8,912 nucleotides of DNA, taken from JANRIC01 sp033765345. Lineage in GTDB: Bacteria > Bacteroidota > Bacteroidia > Cytophagales > Microscillaceae. Shown here in pieces: positions 1-7,372 of the stretch (positions are counted from its first letter, which is position 1; every line of letters begins with the position of its first letter). Location of the stretch: contig JANRIC010000082.1 in the NCBI GenBank assembly GCA_033765345.1, forward strand, positions 1 through 8,912. Reading direction: 5' to 3'. The notes beneath the pieces were generated by a model. That model worked only from the letters and a program-made list of their open reading frames with translations. It made no database searches and had not been told where the DNA came from. The translations under genes were made by a program, and so were the position numbers.

Positions 1-136
1 ATTTCCTTAATTTCCTTAATTTCCTTAATTTCCTTAATTTCCTTAATTTCCTTAATTTCCTTAATTTCCTTAATTTCCTTAATTTCCTTAATTCCCTTAA
101 TTCCCTTAATTCCCTTAATTCCCTTAATTCCCTTAA
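1..136. repeat. 9-bp minisatellite, 15 exact copies in two blocks
   Basis: Ten uninterrupted copies of TTTCCTTAA (2-91) are followed by five copies of TTCCCTTAA (92-136) and one decayed unit to about 145. The array continues off the left edge. The two variants sit in separate blocks, as expected if slippage spread each variant from one end. It stops about 10 bp before the promoter-like box of the PepSY gene, so its length may affect that promoter. One + frame stays open as Ile-Ser-Leu then Ile-Pro-Leu triplets until TAA at 154-156, but the low complexity makes coding unlikely. Confidence 0.95.
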
Positions 137-153
137 TTCCCCTTTGTTTTTTG

Positions 154-161
154 TAAGTTTG
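154..161 (+). promoter_or_regulatory. Bacteroidota -7 promoter box (TAAGTTTG)
   Basis: TAAGTTTG matches the Bacteroidota -7 consensus TAnnTTTG and lies 19 bp before the ATG at 181, implying a very short leader. A -33 TTG is expected about 17-23 bp further upstream. That zone falls in the 9-bp repeat, which carries no TTG, and the nearest TTTG (143-146) is too close. The promoter is therefore either one-sided or fed by the repeat array. The call rests on the motif and its position only. Confidence 0.5.
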
Positions 162-180
162 CGTGTTAAGAAGAAATAAC

Positions 181-753
181 ATGAAGCAAAATACCCAAAT
201 AGCCAAAACGACACGCTTATTCCGTAAGATACATCGATGGATTTCAATTCCTTTATTCATCTTTTTCTTCTTGATAGGTGTCACTGGGCTACTTTTGGGC
301 TGGAAAAAACAGATATTGTTATTGCCCAAAACCCAAAAAGGGAATAGCATAAAAAGCAAAAATTGGTTAAGTATTGACACAATCCAGTACATAGCTGCTC
401 GACACGCACAGCATATTTTAAAAAAAGATGCTCAGATAGACCGAATTGATATTCGCCCCGCAAAAGGAGTAGCCAAAATTATTTTTTTAAATCACTTTAC
501 AGAATTGCAGATAGACTGCACATCCGGCAAAATACTGTCTGTAAACAGGCGTAATTCTGACATCATCGAGAAAATCCACGACGGCTCAATCATAGATTAC
601 TGGATATCCACGGCAAATGATGAAGTCAAACTGTTTTACACCACCACCGTCTCTTTGAGCTTGATATTGTTGAGTATCAGTGGTTTTTTTCTTTGGTATA
701 ACCCTATCCGAATGAGAAAAATCAAACAAGCACCCAAGCCCTTTAGCCAATAA
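181..753 (+). CDS. PepSY-associated two-helix inner-membrane protein
   Basis: This 190-residue protein has a PepSY_TM-like layout. A basic N-terminus with the family-like FRKIHRW motif (residues 14-20) leads into a membrane helix at about 20-41. A periplasmic PepSY-like segment follows at about 50-130. A second helix at about 152-173 ends in SGFFLWYNP and a basic tail (RMRK). Such proteins are common in Bacteroidota, often near TonB receptors and metal or redox functions, but their biochemical role is poorly defined. This is the short, single-PepSY form. I chose ATG 181 over the in-frame GTG at 163 because 163 would begin almost inside the promoter-like box and adds only six residues (MLRRNN). 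No clear Shine-Dalgarno is visible, which is normal for the phylum. The gene is separated from the downstream operon by 114 bp and may be transcribed alone. No obvious terminator follows it. Confidence 0.75.
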   Translation: MKQNTQIAKTTRLFRKIHRWISIPLFIFFFLIGVTGLLLGWKKQILLLPKTQKGNSIKSKNWLSIDTIQYIAARHAQHILKKDAQIDRIDIRPAKGVAKIIFLNHFTELQIDCTSGKILSVNRRNSDIIEKIHDGSIIDYWISTANDEVKLFYTTTVSLSLILLSISGFFLWYNPIRMRKIKQAPKPFSQ

Positions 754-820
754 ACAAGCCTCTACCAACCTCTGATCATCTTGTGAAAATGTTATTAGCC
801 AAAATAATTTTACCTATTTT

Positions 821-875
821 TTTGCAACGTTATTGCAAATAATCAAATAAAAATACATCTTGCAACTATGTTGCA
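821..875. promoter_or_regulatory. paired TTGCA dyads, candidate operator
   Basis: Two 17-bp boxes share TTGCAAC, four variable bases, then TTGCA: TTGCAACGTTATTGCAA (822-838) and TTGCAACTATGTTGCAC (860-876). Within each box the TTGCA half-sites are 11 bp apart (822/833 and 860/871). Each box is also a dyad: TTTGCAA/TTGCAAA at 821-839 and TGCAAC/GTTGCA at 861-875. The ATG of the DUF5916 gene (868-870) sits in the centre of the second dyad. This could be a repressor operator, or an RNA hairpin that hides the start codon. No regulator gene is in the window. Confidence 0.45.
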
Positions 876-3081
876 CTGTTTAAAAATTTTTCTGGTTTTT
901 TATCTGATGCTTTTTACTATTCCCAAAGTTTGGGCGCAAAATGCTGAAAACTTTCCGCCTCCAGATTCGGCTAGTCAAATTTATGCCCAAAGGACATCCG
1001 AGCGCATGACGATGGATGGTACGCTTCTGGAGGCTTCCTGGAAAGATGCCCCAGTCATTGAGGATTTCTTCAGGATAGAACCGCGCCAGGGAGGAAATTA
1101 TCTGTATAAAACCCAGGTGCGGATCCTCTACGATGACAAGAATTTGTATTTTGGAGTTTTTTGTGCAGATTCTCTAGGCAAAAAGGGCATTCGTGTACAG
1201 GATTACAGGCGTGATTATGCTTTTTCTCAAAATGACGGGTTTTTAATTCAATTAGACCCTCAAAATCTCAAAAGATACTGTATGTCTTTTCAGACTACAC
1301 CTCTGGGTACACAAAGGGATTTGCAGGTTTTTGATGATAGTTTTTTAGACAATGATTGGGATGCCCTTTGGGATGTTCGTACCCAAATCACTGCTGAAGG
1401 GTACACGGCTGAGTTTGTCATTCCTTTTAAATCCCTGCGTTATGAAAAGCCAAGTAGAGGTGATTCACTCAGTTGGGGAATTACCTTCTCCAGATTGGCA
1501 CGCCGCAACTATGAACAAACCGTATTCCCAGCTATTCCTCAGGCATTTTCGCCCTATCGGATGACCTATGCCGCCCAACTCAAAGGCATTGAAGTACCAC
1601 AGCCTTCAGTCAATCTACGCATTCAACCTTATGCTTTGGGGCAATACAACAGAGAGGTGCGAGAAGGAAAAGCAAGCGGCGATTTTGAAGCCAAGTTCGG
1701 AGGAGACATCAAATGGGCCTTAAACTCTCACGCAGTGTTGGACATGACTTTTTTTACGGATTTTGCCCAAGCTGATGTAGACCAAGCAGTGAATAACCTG
1801 ACCAGATTTAATATCTTTTTCCCGGAAAGAAGGCAATTCTTCCTAGAGAACTCAGGCATTTGGGCTGGTACAGACGTTGAGGGGGTTAAGCCCTTTTTTA
1901 CCCGAAGTATCGGTCTGGACAGCGGCTTCAATGCCGATCCTCTGGATATTCAGGGAGGTCTACGCTTTGTGGATCGTACACAGAGTCGCAGCATGGGGGC
2001 TTTGTACGTCCGCCAGGAAGCTGGTAGGTCTACCGGAGCTTCACACTTCTGGGTTGGGCGATACCTGCATAACTACGGCAAACAAAACAATGTAGGGTTT
2101 ATGTTTACTCATCGCTTAGATGAATCGGAAGACTCCAAAGAATTTTCTACCATCAATAATTCTACACTCAGTATAGATGGCTTTTTCAGACCCAAAGATG
2201 AGCTCACCGTACAGTACCTCGTATCGGGTAGCCGTGATAATACCAGCGATAGCCTGGGTACAGCAGGGAGTATCTTTGTGGGGTACACACCTAATCATAT
2301 GTACTGGGGATGGGTGAGCAAGTGGGTCAGCCCTGAATACAATTCCAGGATGGGTTTTGTGTTTCAGAATGACGTCATCCAACATAACCCAGGAGGGTAT
2401 TTTATCATCCGACCTAAGCAAAAACGCTGGCAGTGGATTCGTCGTTGGGATCCCGGCTTTTTTGTAGATTATTATCAAAATGCCTCGGATGGCAAATTCC
2501 AACAAGCCGAAGTTTATCTCTTTCCTATTTATCTTGTTCTTCAGAATGGCGGTTTGATAGAATGGGCATTATTTCAAAACCTACAAAACATCAATTTTGA
2601 TTTTCGCCCCTTAGGAATAGAGATCGCACAAGATCAATACGTTTATTTCAGTCAGTATGTGCTTTTCAGGAGTGATGCCTCCCGTAAGTTTTCAGGAAAT
2701 ATTAGATATCGCTGGGGGGGCTATTACAATGGTAAATTAAATACTTTGACTACCGGACCTCGATACGCGCCCATTCCGAATATTGCTGCTACCCTGGATT
2801 ATGAGTGGAATCAATTCAAAAAAGTAGGCATTCTTGAACAAAATTCCAACACACATCTCATTACCGGGGGGCTTCGCTTGGCTTACAATCCCCGATGGCT
2901 GCTATCGGTCTTTTATCAATATAATTCTTTTAATGAGCAAGGCCGCTGGAACATTCGGGCAAGCTGGCAATTTGCCCCCTTGTCTTTTATCTACTTGGTA
3001 TGGAATGACAACTACCTGAGAGAAACCGATCTCCGCAATCAATCGACCATTGCCAAAATCACCTATTTAAAACAGTTTTGA
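868..3081 (+). CDS. CBM9-like/DUF5916 outer-membrane beta-barrel protein
   Basis: This 737-residue protein has a clear signal peptide (hydrophobic residues 5-18, likely cleavage after VWA at 21-23). Next comes a carbohydrate-binding family 9-like sandwich at about 45-235, with the typical opening MDGTLLEASWKDA, an ILYDDKNLYFGV strand and the closing GYTAEFVIPFKSLRY. The rest, about 240-737, is DUF5916: the hallmark FFPERRQFFLENSG near residue 316, then alternating aromatic beta-strands ending in a C-terminal Phe, typical of outer-membrane barrels. Length is normal for the family. Family knowledge supports outer-membrane location; the ligand and function are unknown. It appears to be the first gene of an operon, with the ATPase gene starting 23 bp after its stop. 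The start codon lies within a TTGCA dyad and has no Shine-Dalgarno, as is usual in Bacteroidota. The gene shows no damage. Confidence 0.85.
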   Translation: MLHCLKIFLVFYLMLFTIPKVWAQNAENFPPPDSASQIYAQRTSERMTMDGTLLEASWKDAPVIEDFFRIEPRQGGNYLYKTQVRILYDDKNLYFGVFCADSLGKKGIRVQDYRRDYAFSQNDGFLIQLDPQNLKRYCMSFQTTPLGTQRDLQVFDDSFLDNDWDALWDVRTQITAEGYTAEFVIPFKSLRYEKPSRGDSLSWGITFSRLARRNYEQTVFPAIPQAFSPYRMTYAAQLKGIEVPQPSVNLRIQPYALGQYNREVREGKASGDFEAKFGGDIKWALNSHAVLDMTFFTDFAQADVDQAVNNLTRFNIFFPERRQFFLENSGIWAGTDVEGVKPFFTRSIGLDSGFNADPLDIQGGLRFVDRTQSRSMGALYVRQEAGRSTGASHFWVGRYLHNYGKQNNVGFMFTHRLDESEDSKEFSTINNSTLSIDGFFRPKDELTVQYLVSGSRDNTSDSLGTAGSIFVGYTPNHMYWGWVSKWVSPEYNSRMGFVFQNDVIQHNPGGYFIIRPKQKRWQWIRRWDPGFFVDYYQNASDGKFQQAEVYLFPIYLVLQNGGLIEWALFQNLQNINFDFRPLGIEIAQDQYVYFSQYVLFRSDASRKFSGNIRYRWGGYYNGKLNTLTTGPRYAPIPNIAATLDYEWNQFKKVGILEQNSNTHLITGGLRLAYNPRWLLSVFYQYNSFNEQGRWNIRASWQFAPLSFIYLVWNDNYLRETDLRNQSTIAKITYLKQF

Positions 3082-3104
3082 ATCATTTATCAAACAAAAA
3101 CCTT

Positions 3105-3803
3105 ATGATACACGCAAAAAATCTATCTAAAAGCTACGCAGGCAGTACCGCCTTGAAAGATTTAAATCTACTGGTCAATCCTGGAGAAATCTTTTGTCTT
3201 TTGGGTGCAAATGGTGCCGGTAAAACCACCACGATCAATTTATTTCTCAACTTCACACAAGCCACCGAAGGCCAGGCACTCATTTGTGAAATGGATGTAG
3301 CTCGCGAACCGCTCAAAACCAAACAATACCTGGCTTACATTCCCGAAAATCTACAGCTCTATCCCAACCTCACCGGATTGGAAAATCTACAATATTTCTC
3401 TGGGCTGGCGGGTAAAAAACACACCAAAAGCGATCTGGAATTTCTTCTCAACGAAGCAGGGCTTCAAAACGATGCTTTTATGAAAAGAATTAAATACTAT
3501 TCCAAAGGAATGCGCCAAAAGGTAGGTATTGCCATTGCGCTTGCCAAAGAAGCCAAAGCATTGCTTTTGGACGAACCGACCTCTGGGCTTGACCCCAAGG
3601 CCAGCAACGAGTTTGCTGCACTGCTCAAAAAAATGAGTGGGAGGGGAGTCGCTACTTTGATGGCTACCCACGATTTGTTCAGAGCCAAAGAAACCGGTAC
3701 ACACATCGGTATCATGAAAGAAGGAGTATTGCTCCAGACCCTCAGCACCGACCAGGTCAGCTATGCCGACCTGGAAAACTTATACCTCAGTCACATGAAT
3801 TAA
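3105..3803 (+). CDS. ABC-2-type transporter ATP-binding protein
   Basis: This 232-residue nucleotide-binding subunit would drive the membrane proteins encoded just downstream. All ATPase motifs are present: Walker A GANGAGKT (34-41), a Q-loop region YIPEN where Glu81 replaces the usual Gln as in many ABC-2 ATPases, signature YSKGMRQK (132-139), Walker B LLLDEP (153-158), D-loop SGLD (160-163) and switch His189 in MATHD. It resembles the NosF/CcmA-like ATPases that pair with ABC-2 permeases. The substrate cannot be inferred. I chose ATG 3105 because the protein then begins right at the conserved start of the fold (MIHAKNLSKSYAG). A longer form would use TTG 3078, overlapping the previous stop. 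The first permease gene begins 21 bp after the stop, so the genes are almost certainly co-transcribed. Confidence 0.9.
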   Translation: MIHAKNLSKSYAGSTALKDLNLLVNPGEIFCLLGANGAGKTTTINLFLNFTQATEGQALICEMDVAREPLKTKQYLAYIPENLQLYPNLTGLENLQYFSGLAGKKHTKSDLEFLLNEAGLQNDAFMKRIKYYSKGMRQKVGIAIALAKEAKALLLDEPTSGLDPKASNEFAALLKKMSGRGVATLMATHDLFRAKETGTHIGIMKEGVLLQTLSTDQVSYADLENLYLSHMN

Positions 3804-3824
3804 TCCACTCAAAAAATTTAGACG

Positions 3825-5231
3825 ATGATTTGGAATATTACACGCAAAGAACTAAAGGAAAATCTGAGAGAAGGACGCTTTCAGATTGCTGCTCTGATTA
3901 TTTTTGCCTTGTTGCTCATTGCTGTTTTGATCAGTAAAAACTACTACCAAAATATGCAGGAACAACACCGCCAGGCTCAAAACAACGAAAGAAATATCTG
4001 GGAAAATCAGGACGAGAAAAATCCCCACGATGCAGCTCATTATGGCACCTATGCCTTCAAACCCAAATATCCACTTTCACTGATAGACCCCGGTGTGGAT
4101 AAGTTTGTGGGGATTTCTATTTTTCTGGAAGCCCACAAGCGAAATGAAGCCCAGTATCAGGCTGCTTCCGATCAAACCGGGCTGGCAAGATTTGGAGATT
4201 TGACACCAGATTTTATTCTGCTATTCATCTTGCCCCTGTTGATTATTTTGATGGGTTATAATGCATTCAGCCGTGAGCGCGAACAAGGTACGCTGGCTTT
4301 GCTCAAAAGCCAGGGTTTGAGCCTTTAGAAACTCTCTTTAGGTAAATTCGGTGGTACTTTTATGCCGATCTTTTTTATCAATACTTTTTTATTCGCCCTA
4401 GCAGCCTTCTTGATTGACTCTTTGCAGGATTTTGGAAAGTTCAGTCCTGGGGCACTTCTGATGCTTTATGCAGTTTATTTGCTGTATTTTGCGGTTTTCT
4501 GCAATCTTACGTTGATTGTTTCTGCCTTATCCAAAAATTCATCTATTGCACTGGTCATTCTCTTGGGTATCTGGATGTTGAGCTGTTTGGGGGCACCTAA
4601 GGCGGCTGCTAATTTTGCCGATGCCTTGTATCCTTATCCCAGTCGGCAAGAGTTTTTGGCAGAAGTCAATAAAGACAAGGAAAAAGGGCTTAACGGACAC
4701 AACCCCTGGAGCAAGGAAGCCCAACAATTGGAAAAGGAAGTCTTAAAAAAATACAAAGTAGATAGTCTTTCTCAGCTTCCCTTTAACTTTGATGGCTATC
4801 TCATGCAAAAAGGAGAAGAACACGAAGCCGAAATATTTTTCAAACACTATGCCCTGCTCAAAGCCCAGTATCAAAACCAAAGCACTATCTATCGTGCGTT
4901 GGCCTGGGTTTCACCTTTTTTGCCGACCCGCTTTTTATCCATGGCAATTGCCCACACGGATTATCAGGCTCATTGGAATTTTGCAGATGCAGCCGAAAAA
5001 TACCGAGTGGCCTTACAAAAAGCCCTGAATGATAACTTTGCTGAAAACTCCAAATATGGCGATTGGGAGTACCAGGCTGATAAAAGCCTTTGGAAAAGTA
5101 TTCCCAAATTCAGCTACGAGCCGCCTTCACTAGGGTTTATACTACAAGAAAATCTAAGCAATTTAATTGTATTGCTCTTTTGGCTAGGGGTATCTTTTGC
5201 AGGTTTGTATTTCATTTCACAAAAACTCTAA
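3825..5231 (+). pseudogene. DUF3526-type ABC-2 permease interrupted by in-frame TAG
   Basis: Read through one TAG (4326-4328, codon 168), this is a single 468-codon frame of normal length for a DUF3526 ABC-2 permease. It has TM1 at about 19-38, a large extracytoplasmic loop, TM2 at about 129-148, and the cytoplasmic EREQG motif near 151-155. The stop follows, then further helices, the family motif LYPYPSR (268-274) and a last helix near the C-terminus. The part before the stop would be 167 residues. The part after it has its first ATG at 4362, with no visible ribosome site. Everything on both sides aligns with the intact paralogue downstream, and no bases are missing. A single change from CAG or AAG would create the stop. 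TAG also ends the neighbouring permease, so recoding is unlikely. Alternatives are a sequence error or suppression. The family call is firm; functional status is uncertain. Confidence 0.82.
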
Positions 5232-5242
5232 ATCTGAAATTT

Positions 5243-6676
5243 ATGCTTTTTTATCATTTAAAATATGAATTTATTTCTCTTTTCCGCAACCGCTGGATTC
5301 AGACACTTTCGTTCTTGCTGTTGATTATGTGCCTTTTTGCCGCTTACAACGGTCAGCAAAAAGTAGTCAAGCGCGTGGAAGATATTCAAAAAGCCAAAGC
5401 AGAAGTACAAAAGGGAGATTCCCTGGCTCGGCTTGTGCTAGATTCGTTGGAGGCAGGTCATGAAGTGAGTATCCCCGAATGGCGAAGACCCAACCTGCCC
5501 ACTACCATTGGATTTCGTCACCCTCGGGTAGCTGATATGCCACCTGCGCCTTTGGCTTTGATCGCAGTAGGGCAAAGTGATATGTTTACCCATTACGTGC
5601 AGCCTACCCTTTCAGGAGAAGACTTTACGATGAATTTCAGTGAATTATCCAGCCCCGTTCAGTTGCTTTTCGGGAGTTTTGACCTAGCATTTGTATTGAT
5701 TTATCTGTTGCCTTTGGTGGTGATAGCCTTTAGTTATAATTTGCTTTCAGCGGAGCGCGAGCAAGGTTCACTGCGCTTGCTTGCTTCCCAGCATGTGTAT
5801 TTACTTGCTTGGTTGTTTCAGAAGGCTATGCTGCGTTTTATGATTTTGACAATCGTTATAATTCCGGTCATTGTGATTGCTTTGGGGGTTCAGGGTGTCA
5901 ATCTAGCTGATAATCTAAGAGCAATTGGAGCCTTTTTGGGGCTGAGTATCGTATATGCACTATTTTGGTTTAGCCTCGCTTTGGGTGTCAATCTTGTGGG
6001 TAAATCATCTTCTGGCAATGCCATCAATCTGTTGGCACTTTGGGTGTTTTTGGTGCTATTAGTTCCCTCTGCTGTTAATCAGTTGGCCAATAGTCTCTAT
6101 CCGTTGCCGTCCAGAGCACAAATGATCAATAATATGCGGGTATTGCAGGCAGAAGCAGAAAAAGAACAGGATAAAATTCTGGACAATTACCTAAGAAATC
6201 ATCCTGAACTGGCACAAAAAGATACTTCAGCACAAGAGGAAAACTGGTGGTTTGGCTATTTTGCTGCGCAGGATTTGGTACGGAATAAAATGCGCCCCAT
6301 CGTAGCCCAGTATGACGGTCAACTTGTGCAACAGCAGACTTGGATCAATCAATGGCGTTTTTTATCACCTGCCATTTTGCTTCAGGACAGCTTTCAGGAA
6401 TTGGCACAGACTTCCACACGGCATTATCAAAGTTACAGGGAACAGATTATGGCTTTTACCGAAAGCTGGCGAGGTTTTTTGATACCTTTAGTATTCAAAG
6501 ATCAAAAGGTAGATCAAAAGATACTGGCTTCCTTGCCTAGGTTTGGCTATCAGATAGCTCAACTGGAATCCCATTACGGGTGGAATCTGGGAGCTATGAC
6601 GGCTTATGTGCTGTTGCTCTGGGGTTTCAGCGTTTTGGTATATCAACAGAAAAAAACCGGTTTGGCCTTGGGCTAG
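5243..6676 (+). CDS. DUF3526-type ABC-2 permease
   Basis: This 477-residue membrane protein has TM1 at about 18-37, a large extracytoplasmic loop rich in charged residues (about 38-150), then a helix ending at the conserved cytoplasmic EREQG (171-175). Several helices follow between about 185 and 275, then the family motif LYPLPSR (285-291), a second soluble stretch, and a final helix near residue 460. It is a paralogue of the preceding gene, and such pairs are expected to form a heterodimeric channel with the ABC ATPase. I chose ATG 5243, 11 bp after the previous stop, because the protein starts there with the family-like MLFYHLKYEFISLFRNR. An upstream in-frame start at 5090 lies inside the previous gene and adds unrelated sequence. 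It ends with TAG and is the last gene of the operon. If the first permease is dead, this copy could only act as a homodimer. Confidence 0.88.
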   Translation: MLFYHLKYEFISLFRNRWIQTLSFLLLIMCLFAAYNGQQKVVKRVEDIQKAKAEVQKGDSLARLVLDSLEAGHEVSIPEWRRPNLPTTIGFRHPRVADMPPAPLALIAVGQSDMFTHYVQPTLSGEDFTMNFSELSSPVQLLFGSFDLAFVLIYLLPLVVIAFSYNLLSAEREQGSLRLLASQHVYLLAWLFQKAMLRFMILTIVIIPVIVIALGVQGVNLADNLRAIGAFLGLSIVYALFWFSLALGVNLVGKSSSGNAINLLALWVFLVLLVPSAVNQLANSLYPLPSRAQMINNMRVLQAEAEKEQDKILDNYLRNHPELAQKDTSAQEENWWFGYFAAQDLVRNKMRPIVAQYDGQLVQQQTWINQWRFLSPAILLQDSFQELAQTSTRHYQSYREQIMAFTESWRGFLIPLVFKDQKVDQKILASLPRFGYQIAQLESHYGWNLGAMTAYVLLLWGFSVLVYQQKKTGLALG

Positions 6677-6710
6677 TCTTATTGCATATACTTTGCGTAA
6701 GCAGAAAGCT

Positions 6711-6767
6711 GTAGGCTGCCAAGAATAAAAACAAACCCGAAAGCCTCTAGATGCAGAATTCGGGTTT
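6711..6767 (+). repeat. hairpin element A, copy 1, with left outer arm
   Basis: The core hairpin AAACCCGAA (6733-6741) / TTCGGGTTT (6759-6767) encloses CTCTAGATGCAG, which is shared by all three copies. It lies 56 bp after the operon stop and may end its transcription, although the following T-run is short. To its left, GTAGGCTGCCAAGAA (6711-6725) is the reverse complement, bar one base, of TTCTTGAGCAGCCTAC found to the right of copies 2 and 3. The complete element therefore seems to be a larger palindrome that is only partly kept in each copy. Confidence 0.75.
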
Positions 6768-6806
6768 ATGCTTTGCTTCTTGACCTCTTGTTCATCAAGG
6801 GTATTG

Positions 6807-6830
6807 GGTCTGAGCGAGACGACTCAGACC
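6807..6830 (+). repeat. perfect 8-bp hairpin before the 41-bp array
   Basis: GGTCTGAG (6807-6814) and CTCAGACC (6823-6830) are perfect inverted repeats around an 8-base loop. No T-run follows, so this is not a terminator by itself. It sits between hairpin element A and the 41-bp tandem array. Its role is unknown. Confidence 0.7.
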
Positions 6831-6836
6831 AGTGGC

Positions 6837-7174
6837 GGGACGGGGAGTTTTTTTTCGTATTTTTTTCTTCTCGTCAGGTGACGACAAGCTTTTTTTCGTA
6901 TTTTTTTCTTCTCGTCAGGTGACGGGGAGTTTTTTTTCGTATTTTTTTCTTCTCGTCAGGTGAGGGGGAGCTTTTTTTCGTATTTTTTTCTTCTCGTCAG
7001 GTGACGGGGAGCTTTTTTTCGTATTTTTTTCTTCACGCCGGGTGGCGGGGAGCTTTTTTTCGTATTTTTTTCTTCTCGTCAGGTGGCGGGGAGCTTTTTT
7101 TCGTATTTTTTTCTTCTCGTCAGGTGGCGGGGAGCTTTTTTTCGTATTTTTTTCTTCTCGTCAGGTGAGGGAGG
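6837..7174 (+). repeat. 41-bp tandem array, 8 units plus a partial unit
   Basis: CGTAT recurs at 6856, 6897, 6938, 6979, 7020, 7061, 7102 and 7143, exactly 41 bp apart. Each unit reads GTGACGGGGAG, C plus T7, CGTA, T7, then CTTCTCGTCAG. At each junction CTTCTCGTCA pairs with TGACGGGGAG across a GG turn, giving a 10-bp RNA stem with two G-U pairs, followed at once by about eight T. Each junction thus looks like an intrinsic terminator in the + direction. The unit length is not a multiple of three, so the open frames that cross it are incidental. It differs from a CRISPR array because there are no unique spacers. Confidence 0.93.
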
Positions 7175-7183
7175 TATAGTAAC

Positions 7184-7372
7184 AACCCGAAAGCCTCTAG
7201 ATGCAGTCTTTCGGGTTTGTTCTTTGCTTCTTGAGCAGCCTACGGCCTTTGCCTTCGGCAGAAAGCGGACGCTTTCAGGAATACTTGGCACAAGGAAACC
7301 CTTGCGCCAGGTTATTTTTTTATTCTTTAGCCATCCTGGCACCAGATGGGGGGCTACGCCGAACAGAGTAAC
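7184..7372 (+). repeat. composite multi-hairpin repeat, copy 1
   Basis: In order it holds hairpin A copy 2 (AACCCGAAAG 7184-7193 / CTTTCGGGTT 7208-7217), the shared linker TTCTTGAGCAGCCTAC, small hairpin GCCTTCGGC (7251-7259), hairpin B GAAAGCGGACGCTTTC (7261-7276), hairpin C GGCACAAGG (7287-7295) / CCTTGCGCC (7300-7308), a T-run at 7314-7321, and hairpin D with CCATC/GATGG arms (7331-7349). It ends near GAACAGAG (7361-7368). The same order recurs at 8129-8407. Its right part overlaps the last codons of the minus-strand gene. Confidence 0.85.
7287..7321 (+). terminator. terminator-like hairpin C plus T-run
   Basis: The GGCACAAGG/CCTTGCGCC stem has one A-C mismatch. It is followed after a six-base gap by a T-run. 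This could stop + strand transcripts coming from the operon or the 41-bp array before they run into the converging minus-strand gene. The gap before the T-run weakens the call. Confidence 0.4.

Noticed and set aside
1..156. Coding tail of an upstream gene made of Ile-Ser-Leu and Ile-Pro-Leu triplets
   Set aside because: A 9-bp repeat is open in several frames on both strands by chance; the block structure fits slippage of noncoding DNA, although coding cannot be fully excluded without the left flank.
163..181. GTG start for the PepSY protein
   Set aside because: It would begin two bases after the promoter-like box and adds six unhelpful residues; ATG 181 fits the family start better.
821..839. 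Intrinsic terminator after the PepSY gene
   Set aside because: The TTTGCAA/TTGCAAA stem is AT-rich and has no T-run after it on either strand; it fits a regulatory dyad better.
4326..4328. TAG read as a sense codon by a variant genetic code
   Set aside because: TAG also ends the neighbouring intact permease and the DUF1493-like gene, so general recoding is not supported.
5090..5242. Longer N-terminus for the second permease
   Set aside because: It lies inside the preceding gene in another frame, and its sequence does not look like the family; ATG 5243 begins right at the conserved N-terminus.
6837..7174. CRISPR array
   Set aside because: The whole 41-bp unit repeats head to tail with no unique spacers, and no cas gene is nearby.
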